Shown here in pieces: positions 32,623 to 38,636 of a stretch of 38,636 nucleotides of DNA. The notes beneath the pieces are model-generated. The model was not told the DNA's origin. It ran no database searches and saw nothing but the letters and a program-made list of their open reading frames with translations. Source of the stretch: Arthrobacter sp. B0490 (GTDB lineage Bacteria > Actinomycetota > Actinomycetes > Actinomycetales > Micrococcaceae); NCBI RefSeq assembly GCF_002929355.1, contig NZ_PJIR01000020.1:1-38636 (forward strand), given 5' to 3'. How positions within the stretch are numbered: position 1 is the stretch's first letter; every line of letters starts with the position of its first letter. Position numbers and translations under genes: made by a program.

Positions 32623-34284
32623 TTAGGCCGTCGAGACGCTCGGTGTGTCCGCGCCGACGACGTATCCACTCAGCTTGCCGTCGAATGCTTCCTCTGCGTA
32701 GCGTCGATAGGCCGGGAAGCCGCCGGCGAAGGCCACTGGTCGACGAGGCTTTCCGGGGATGTTAGCGCCCATCCACCAACTGTCTGTCTCTGGGATGAGT
32801 GTGGCACCGTAGATGTCCCCGACGATGTTCGTCCACCGTTCCTCGCTCTCCAATGAGACGTCGATGACTGGGCGGCCGGAAGCTTCGAGTTCCTCAAGGA
32901 CGCGCAGGATGTACTCGACCTGGAATGCGCCCAGTAGCGGTGGCGAGAAATGCACCCCAGGGCTCTGCGCACCGTTGAGAAAGAACAGGTTCGGGAAGCC
33001 GCTCGTCATCAGACCGAGCTGCGTCCGCGCGCCGTGCGCCCAGTGCTCACTCAGCGACAAGCCACCGCGCCCGCGAATATCGATCGACAACGCTGCACCA
33101 CTGCCGGCATCGAAACCGGTCGCCAAGACGAACACATCGAGCTGGTGGTGTGCCCCGCTCTTGAGAAGGACGCCGTCCTCGACCACGCGGTCGATCGGGT
33201 CGGCCTTCACATCGACGAGCTCGACATTCGGGCGGTTATAGGTCTGGTAGTAGTTTGTGTCTCCCGGGGGGCGCCGGGTGAGGGGTGGGTGAACCGGGAT
33301 CAGCTTGCGCGCAGTTTCGGGATCGTCCACGAGCTCCCGAATCTTCTCCGAGAGGAAGTCGCGCAGGTGCGCGTTGACCTCCCGGTCGCGGATGACGTCG
33401 GAGTAGCTGCGGCCGAGGTGGGGCCCGCCTGCGCGCCAGCGCAGCTCCCACTCCTCGTACAGCTCCTCCCGCGACAGCCCGGCACCCACACGATCCTTCG
33501 GCGGGTTGAGAACGTTGCCGACCAGCACTGCGCCAGACCCGGGTGAGGCGTACTCCAACTCTCGAATCATCTCGTAGTTGTCGTGCACCCACTTCTGGTA
33601 CTCCGGAGGCATTGCCTGGTTCCGCAGCGGCGAGCACCAGTTGGCTGTGCGCTGGAAGACGGTGAGGTGTTCCACGGTGGGCGCGACCGTCTGGATGATC
33701 TGCACCCCACTCGCTGCGGTACCGAGCACACCCACACGCTTACCGGCCAGGTTGACTCCGGTCTCCGGCCATGCGGTCGAGTGCAGGTACTCTCCGGTGA
33801 AATCGGTCAGGCCGGGAATCTTCGGGACGTTCGGTACCGACAGGAAGCCCGTGGCCAACAGCAGATACCGGGTAGTGAATTCTCGCGCCGAACCGGCCCG
33901 CTCGAGGACGAGATTCCACCCCTCGCGCTCACTGTCGAACGCCGCGGAGGTCAGGCGCGTCTCGAGCTCGATCCCATCGCGGAGCTCGAGGCGGTCTACT
34001 ACCCAGTTCATGTAGGAAAGTAACTCGGGCTGACTCGCATACTTCTCGCTCCACTGCCAATCACGCTGAAGGTCAGGGAAGGGTAGCGAGTACTCAAGGC
34101 TCTCGATGTCGACACGGGCACCGGGGTACCGATTCCAGTACCACGTGCCACCAACACTCGGGGCGGACTCAAACACGCGTACGCGAAGCCCGGCCTGACG
34201 CATCTTGTGCAGTGCGGTAATTCCGCCGAACCCTGCTCCGATGACGACGACATCGAAGTCAAAACTGTCGGACTGATCAACCAT
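32623..34284 (-). CDS. Flavin-containing Baeyer-Villiger monooxygenase (type I)
   Basis: The 553-residue protein shows the type I fingerprint FTGEYLHSTAWP (162-173, FxGxxxHxxxWP), between an FAD-binding GAGFGG (16-21) and an NADPH-binding GTAASG (188-193). GGTWYWNRYPGARVDIES and GDTNYYQTYNRPNVELVDV are typical of cyclohexanone, steroid and phenylacetone monooxygenases. These enzymes turn a ketone into an ester or a cyclic ketone into a lactone, using NADPH and oxygen. The ATG at 34282-34284 follows a purine-rich AAGGGCAAGG. Upstream is a 229-base gap with GAAAC/CGAAAG inverted repeats, so it probably has its own promoter. The CocE esterase follows in the same transcript. Confidence 0.92.
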   Translation of the reverse strand: MVDQSDSFDFDVVVIGAGFGGITALHKMRQAGLRVRVFESAPSVGGTWYWNRYPGARVDIESLEYSLPFPDLQRDWQWSEKYASQPELLSYMNWVVDRLELRDGIELETRLTSAAFDSEREGWNLVLERAGSAREFTTRYLLLATGFLSVPNVPKIPGLTDFTGEYLHSTAWPETGVNLAGKRVGVLGTAASGVQIIQTVAPTVEHLTVFQRTANWCSPLRNQAMPPEYQKWVHDNYEMIRELEYASPGSGAVLVGNVLNPPKDRVGAGLSREELYEEWELRWRAGGPHLGRSYSDVIRDREVNAHLRDFLSEKIRELVDDPETARKLIPVHPPLTRRPPGDTNYYQTYNRPNVELVDVKADPIDRVVEDGVLLKSGAHHQLDVFVLATGFDAGSGAALSIDIRGRGGLSLSEHWAHGARTQLGLMTSGFPNLFFLNGAQSPGVHFSPPLLGAFQVEYILRVLEELEASGRPVIDVSLESEERWTNIVGDIYGATLIPETDSWWMGANIPGKPRRPVAFAGGFPAYRRYAEEAFDGKLSGYVVGADTPSVSTA

Positions 34285-34432
34285 TGCCTTGCCCTTTCGA
34301 ATCAGCGAATGACGCTGCATATGGTGACGCGAAGGTGCCGCGCGTCGAAGTCGATGCCGATGGTCCTGGATCAACAGAGCCCGGCGGTGCCGCAGTGGTA
34401 TGGAGCACGGATGCTCCTTCAGCACGAATCAC

Positions 34433-34480
34433 GAAACTCCCTCGTTTCAAAAATCTTTCGCCCTACGAAAGCAACTTTCG
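34433..34480. promoter_or_regulatory. Cluster of inverted repeats upstream of the Baeyer-Villiger gene
   Basis: GAAAC-TCCCTC-GTTTC (34433-34448), CTTTCG-CCCTA-CGAAAG (34455-34471) and a further CTTTCG (34475-34480) are packed within 48 bases, 150-200 bases before the start codon. The CGAAAG half-site also occurs in the promoter regions at 16246 and 27134-27266. This is a likely regulator binding region. Confidence 0.5.
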
Positions 34481-34513
34481 GCATTTACATGACAACACGG
34501 GCATTACCGCCTG

Positions 34514-36133
34514 TCAACGGGACGATCGGCCGGTATAGACGAGGAGCGCTTGATCTGCCCTGCCTGGCCGATCTGCCGTGACCCGTGCCAGTACATGGCC
34601 GTCCGGCCTGACGAGGATGGCCTCATCGTCGTCCACGTGATACGCAGACGCCCAGTCCGCCCCCGCTTCCGCGTAATCACCGTCAGGACCGAAAGAGATC
34701 GAGAGGTAAGGGATCCCCCACTCCTCGGCCTGGCGTGCGACCCCGGCCGCTGGTCTGGACCCAACGTGCGCGAGGATGACGAGTTCCCGCCCGAAGAGGT
34801 CCAGCACCGACTTTGTACGCTCCGCGTCCAGCCAGATATGAGGTGCTCGCTCACCGACGGCCGCGGTCGGGACGAAGTCGCCCACGGGCCAGCTCTCCTG
34901 CGTCGGTGCATCGCCCGCGACCGCTCCGTTGTCGTACCGGAACCCGATGTCGAGCCCAGGGTGAACGAAGTTCTCGGGCCGGAACGTTCGGGGCCCACTG
35001 TCGCGATTTCCAATAATCGAGTGAAAGTTCTTTACCGACTCGACCGTGTTGAACTCGGCGACGGGCTTGCGCTCCGTCTCGTACGTCTGCAGGAGCGCAG
35101 GGTCGGCCCACCCCTTCAGCACGGCTGCCAACTTCCAGGCGAGATTGTGTACGTCCTGCACGCCGGTGTTCTGGTTGAACCCGCCATAGGGGGGCATTAC
35201 GTGCACGGCGTCGCCCGCGAGCAGGACGCGTCCTGCCTTGTAGCGGTCGGCGATCCAGGCGCCCACCGTCCAGGTGCGCGCGTCGTCAAGTTCGACTTGC
35301 TCGTCGGGATCGCCGAGCGCACTGTGGATCTGGGCGGTCCAATCAATCTCTTCGAAGGGAATCTGGTCCATGATGAGCGGTCGCCCGAGCATCGCCACGC
35401 GATCGGTTGCATCCACGGGCGCGATCACGACCGACCCGACAGTGTCAGGGTTGTCGATGTAGATGAAGCTCGAGGGATCGCCGGTGCGGCGCCGGATAAT
35501 CGGCGACCGAAACAGCACGCTGACCGCGGTCTGCAGGTTCAGCTCGCCCTTCACGCCGATACCCAGCGCTGAACGCACGCGGCTGCCAGCACCATCGGCG
35601 GCGATGACATACTTCGCCGTCACCTCCGCCGTCTCCGACTCTGTGGCAATGGACAGCTCGACCTGATCACCATGGTCTACCAGGTTGGACGCTGTCGCGC
35701 CGAGGATCACCCGGACACTGGATTCGGCGGCGACCGCGTCGGCGAGAATCGGCTCGAGCGCGTCTTGGGAGCAGAGCACTTTCTCGAGCGTTTCCGGGCC
35801 AAAGGTGGTGTCAGCGGCGCCGTCCGCTCCCGCGCCACTCGGGACGATCATCCGCCACGGTGAAACCACGTCACGCCCCAGGTGCCGCTTCGGACCCCCG
35901 GGAAGAGCGGCCGCCCGAACTTCCTCGGCAATGCCGAGGCTCCGAAACACCTCCATCGTTCGTGAGGTCACTGCGCGCGAGCGGGGGTGATGCGATCGCT
36001 CGGTGCGGCGCTCGATCACCAGGGTGTCGACGCCGAATCGGCCCAGCAGGAGCGCCGCCGACAGTCCGACCGGGCCGGCGCCGACGATGACGACGTCGGC
36101 ATTAAGTGGCAATGCCGTGCTCATATCGGTCAT
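34514..36133 (-). CDS. FAD-dependent phenol hydroxylase-type monooxygenase
   Basis: The 539-residue flavoprotein has DVVIVGAGPVGLSAALLLGR at the start, a DG-type motif YVIAADGAGSRVRSALGI, and a GD motif GDAVHVMPPYGGFNQNTG that closes the FAD site. The C-terminal end (DDEAILVRPDGHVLARV) is the short thioredoxin-like tail of the PheA/TfdB/MhpA group. Such enzymes hydroxylate phenolic or enolic rings with NAD(P)H. A ring enol or diketone tautomer is also a possible substrate in this setting. The start overlaps the acyl-CoA synthetase stop as ATGA. It is a distant relative of the fragment at the left edge. Confidence 0.9.
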   Translation of the reverse strand: MTDMSTALPLNADVVIVGAGPVGLSAALLLGRFGVDTLVIERRTERSHHPRSRAVTSRTMEVFRSLGIAEEVRAAALPGGPKRHLGRDVVSPWRMIVPSGAGADGAADTTFGPETLEKVLCSQDALEPILADAVAAESSVRVILGATASNLVDHGDQVELSIATESETAEVTAKYVIAADGAGSRVRSALGIGVKGELNLQTAVSVLFRSPIIRRRTGDPSSFIYIDNPDTVGSVVIAPVDATDRVAMLGRPLIMDQIPFEEIDWTAQIHSALGDPDEQVELDDARTWTVGAWIADRYKAGRVLLAGDAVHVMPPYGGFNQNTGVQDVHNLAWKLAAVLKGWADPALLQTYETERKPVAEFNTVESVKNFHSIIGNRDSGPRTFRPENFVHPGLDIGFRYDNGAVAGDAPTQESWPVGDFVPTAAVGERAPHIWLDAERTKSVLDLFGRELVILAHVGSRPAAGVARQAEEWGIPYLSISFGPDGDYAEAGADWASAYHVDDDEAILVRPDGHVLARVTADRPGRADQALLVYTGRSSR

Positions 36134-38262
36134 GCCCGGGCCTCTGCAGCATCCGATGCCGGCTCAACGGCCACCGACACCACCGCATCGACGACGGTCA
36201 CCGTGCCGGACGGGGCGTCGGTGAGGATCGGGTTGAACTCGAACTCGTGGATGTCGCCACATGCCTCAGCCCACGAGACGATATTCATGACGGCATCAGT
36301 GAGGCGCTCGAGCGTGCGAGAATCAGTGTCGTTTTTCAGCCCGGCGCTGACGATGCGCACTTCGGAGATAGCCCGACGCACCTCGTCGCGTGCGAGCGGG
36401 AAGGGGATGATCACGATGTCGTCGATCGCCTCGGTGAGAGCACCGCCCGCACCGATCACGAGCACGGGACCGAACTCCGGGTCCCGGCGAAGGCCGACGA
36501 GAACCTCGGTCTTACCCGGCGCCATCGTCTGGACCGAGATCGACGACTGGTCCGTGAGGAGCCCGACGATTTGGGTGGCAGCGGTACGAGCGGATTCGGC
36601 ATCCTGAATGCCAATGAACACGCCTCCGGCGTCAGCCTTGTGCAGGATTGACTCGTCGTCGATCTTGATGGCGACCGGAAATCCGATTTCTTCGGCGGCT
36701 GCCACTACCGACTCGACATCGGCGACGTCGCGGGTCGCCGGCACCGGTACACCGGCCGCTGCCAGCGACTCCGATACTTCGCGCCACGTCAAGTTCCGGA
36801 TGTCGGATACCGCAGGGCGACGGAATGTGGAGCCAACGACCTCGCCGCGGCCCGCCCGTTCGGCCTGCACGCGAGCCCAGGACGATGCCGCTGCGACAGC
36901 GTCGAGGGCCCTGCCCGCCGTGGGAAGTGCGACGATTCCTGCACCACGCAGAGTGGCCGCCTGCTCCGGAGTGACGCCGTCGTCTTCCGACAACGGCACC
37001 ACGAGCACCCGGACACCGGACGGGATCGACATCTGAGCGAGCCCAGCGGCAAGCTCGTCGAAGTCGTGCGCGAGACGGGTCGCGGTGACGATCAGCCACC
37101 CGCCCGTCGTGGCATCAACAACCTGCTCGAGAATGCGCAGGTAGTCGGCGGTGCGCGGTTGAACGCCCACATCGACCGGGTTGCCCAGATGGGTTGCCCC
37201 GATCGTTTGGGCAATCTTCTGGAGCGCATTGGCATCGATTTCACGGAACGTCAGGCGGCGGTCGTCGGCCAGGTCGTTCCAGAGCACCGCCTGCGCGCCC
37301 GACGTCGTGACAATGGTGAGGTCGTGATCGGAGTCGACGAGTCGGCCGTGGAATGCGTCGAACACCTCGGCCACGTCGAGCAACTGCTCAGGCGAAGTGC
37401 TGACTGTCCCGAAGCGGTGACGAAGCACACTCTGCGCGACACGACCGCTACCGGCCAGCTTGCCGGTGTGCGACTGAGCGCCCAGAGCGCCCCGTGCCGA
37501 GCGGCCGAGCTTCAGTATGAGCACTGGGATACCACGTTCGTCCGCCGCAGTCGCAACCGCTTCGAGGTCGTCGCTCGGACGGAAACTCTCCACGATGCAC
37601 ACCAATACGTGCGTATCGACGTCGGCCGTGAGCCAGGGCGCCCAGTCGGAGAAGCCGACCGAGATCTCATTACCCGAGCTCGCCCAGGCGCTGATTCCGC
37701 TCGTACCACGGGCAATGAGTGACTGCATCAGCGCGTTGCCGAGGCCGCCGCTCTGCGTGAAGAGGCCGACGCTGCCGACCGGAATGGCAGAGCGTTGCAG
37801 CACTGAGGAGAAGGTCGGGGTCAGCGAGCGACCGACGTGCATGTAGCCGATGCAGTTTGGGCCAATCAATCGCGTATGGCCCTGCGCCAGCACGGAGCGC
37901 ACCATGTCGACGCGGTCGAAACGACCGGCTTCACCGAAGCCGGTCGCGAACGCGACGGCGAACGGCACTCCTGCCGCCACGCACTCACGTAGGTCCTCAA
38001 TCATCCGATCTGCCGGACCGACGAGAACGGCCACGTCGGGCACCTCGGGCAAGTCGGAGATCGACGGTACGGTCGGAATGCCGAGCACCTCGTCATGCAC
38101 GCTGGTCACGGCATAGTATCGACCACCGAAACCGAGCCGGCTGAGATAGTCGAGAGTTCGACCTGAGGTCTTCCACGCATCCCGAGAGGGCCCCACGACG
38201 GCGACACTCTCGGCGTCGAGAGGATTGGTGATTCGCGGGCCGGGCCGAACATGGTCGTTCAC
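36130..38262 (-). CDS. NDP-forming acyl-CoA synthetase (acetate-CoA ligase, ADP-forming type)
   Basis: At 710 residues it is a full-length fused ACD enzyme. A CoA-binding domain (VAVVGPSRDAWKTSGRTLDY) leads to succinyl-CoA-ligase-like domains with GLFTQSGGLGNALM and the phosphohistidine loop GAQSHTGKLAGS (His265). An ATP-grasp domain with PVAIKIDDESILHKADAGGV and EFEFNPIL ends the chain. It activates a carboxylic acid to its CoA thioester and makes ADP and phosphate, or runs in reverse. In a degradation pathway it probably activates an acid made by ring opening. It starts at GTG, overlapping the VOC stop as GTGA. Confidence 0.9.
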   Translation of the reverse strand: MNDHVRPGPRITNPLDAESVAVVGPSRDAWKTSGRTLDYLSRLGFGGRYYAVTSVHDEVLGIPTVPSISDLPEVPDVAVLVGPADRMIEDLRECVAAGVPFAVAFATGFGEAGRFDRVDMVRSVLAQGHTRLIGPNCIGYMHVGRSLTPTFSSVLQRSAIPVGSVGLFTQSGGLGNALMQSLIARGTSGISAWASSGNEISVGFSDWAPWLTADVDTHVLVCIVESFRPSDDLEAVATAADERGIPVLILKLGRSARGALGAQSHTGKLAGSGRVAQSVLRHRFGTVSTSPEQLLDVAEVFDAFHGRLVDSDHDLTIVTTSGAQAVLWNDLADDRRLTFREIDANALQKIAQTIGATHLGNPVDVGVQPRTADYLRILEQVVDATTGGWLIVTATRLAHDFDELAAGLAQMSIPSGVRVLVVPLSEDDGVTPEQAATLRGAGIVALPTAGRALDAVAAASSWARVQAERAGRGEVVGSTFRRPAVSDIRNLTWREVSESLAAAGVPVPATRDVADVESVVAAAEEIGFPVAIKIDDESILHKADAGGVFIGIQDAESARTAATQIVGLLTDQSSISVQTMAPGKTEVLVGLRRDPEFGPVLVIGAGGALTEAIDDIVIIPFPLARDEVRRAISEVRIVSAGLKNDTDSRTLERLTDAVMNIVSWAEACGDIHEFEFNPILTDAPSGTVTVVDAVVSVAVEPASDAAEARA

Positions 38263-38636
38263 TGCGCGCTCTCTCCGGTCCGGCGGATAGTGCCGGGCCT
38301 GCGTTGGGAAGGGATCTCGATGGCCTCGATGACCACGTGAAGATCGCGCTCGGTATCAAAGTAGGCGAAGCCGCCGTCACCGTTCTGCCCGTACCCCCGT
38401 GCGGTCTGGGTAACGATATACCCGGCCTCCGCCATGATGGCGATGGCTTGGTCGAGGTCATCGACGAAGACACCGAGGTGGTGCAGGCCGACACGACCCG
38501 AATCGAGGAACTCGTGATAGATGCTTGGGCCGGCCAGTGGCTGGATGAGTTCTATCTGGGGGCCGGAGCCAGACATCGCGAGGTCCATCGCGAAGCGCCC
38601 GGGCTCACCATGCAGCTCCGACCAGTGCAGGAACTC
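38259..38636 (-). CDS. VOC-superfamily (glyoxalase/dioxygenase-fold) protein, C-terminal part
   Basis: The last 125 codons of a gene lie before the window edge. The visible half has FLHWSELHGEPGRFAMDLA, IELIQPLAG and GRVGLHHLGVFVDDLDQAIA, the beta-alpha-beta module of the vicinal oxygen chelate family. Metal-type residues are His in HHLG and glutamate in VVIEAIE. The family includes epimerases, glyoxalases and extradiol dioxygenases; I cannot tell which from half a protein, though the resemblance is to methylmalonyl-CoA epimerase-like VOC proteins. It is coupled to the acyl-CoA synthetase gene by a GTGA overlap. Confidence 0.85.
   Translation of the reverse strand, partial: EFLHWSELHGEPGRFAMDLAMSGSGPQIELIQPLAGPSIYHEFLDSGRVGLHHLGVFVDDLDQAIAIMAEAGYIVTQTARGYGQNGDGGFAYFDTERDLHVVIEAIEIPSQRRPGTIRRTGESAQ

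Noticed and set aside
30784..32856. A 690-codon open frame on the plus strand
   Set aside because: It is antisense to the CocE-type esterase gene, which has a full catalytic triad and family motifs. The plus-strand translation is rich in Arg, Gly and Asp with no domain, as expected from the opposite strand of a high-GC gene.
1..38636. CRISPR array, transfer RNA or ribosomal RNA genes, and insertion sequences
   Set aside because: I saw no regularly spaced repeats, no cloverleaf-like sequence in the gaps, and no transposase or paired terminal repeats. I could not run a covariance-model search.

Overview
The window comes from a high-GC Gram-positive bacterium, most likely an actinomycete. The main lineage marker is a DUF4193 zinc-ribbon protein (4013-4315), a family I know only from Actinomycetota. 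Two IclR regulators, an AraC regulator, many NAD(P)-dependent short-chain dehydrogenases (SDRs) and flavoprotein monooxygenases, and GTG starts with GGAG-type ribosome sites fit a soil or rhizosphere actinomycete. I cannot place it to genus.

The left 5.3 kb is a worn border. It holds the 3' end of a phenol-hydroxylase-type flavoprotein, an IclR gene, remnants of at least two decayed genes, a frameshifted DUF1016 (YhcG-like PDDEXK) nuclease gene, the DUF4193 gene and about 0.8 kb with no recognisable gene.

From 5.3 kb to the right edge almost every intact gene looks catabolic. Block A (5286-9748, minus) is an operon for an FMN luciferase-type monooxygenase, a cupin protein, an isocitrate lyase/PEP mutase-family (ICL/PEPM) protein and two SDRs. 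An AraC regulator is divergent from it, and the shared promoter carries a direct repeat with a 21-bp period. Block B (11256-19583, mostly plus) holds an F420:NADP-reductase-like protein, an SDR, an IclR regulator, a second ICL/PEPM protein (minus), a crotonase, an M24/creatinase-like protein without two metal aspartates, and two coupled SnoaL-like proteins. Block C (20049-26954, minus) holds a lipoprotein/ATPase/permease importer of the ribose type, an MFS transporter and a flavin reductase joined to an IclR-type effector domain. Block D (27457-29485, plus) holds a homologue of 6-oxocamphor hydrolase and an epoxide-hydrolase-family enzyme. Block E (29689 to the end, minus) holds a VOC protein, an NDP-forming acyl-CoA synthetase, a phenol-hydroxylase-type monooxygenase, a Baeyer-Villiger monooxygenase, a CocE-type esterase and an SDR paralogous to the last gene of block A.

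My reading is one large, uncharacterised pathway for a cyclic, probably alicyclic or terpenoid-like, compound. Import would be by ABC or MFS transporter. Hydroxyl groups would be oxidised by the SDRs. Oxygen would be inserted by the luciferase-type enzyme (fed by the flavin reductase) and the Baeyer-Villiger enzyme. Rings would be opened by the esterase and by retro-Claisen cleavage of a cyclic beta-diketone. Fragments would then be activated by the acyl-CoA synthetase and finished by crotonase and ICL-family carbon-carbon chemistry. The families are read from sequence; the substrate and reaction order are inference.
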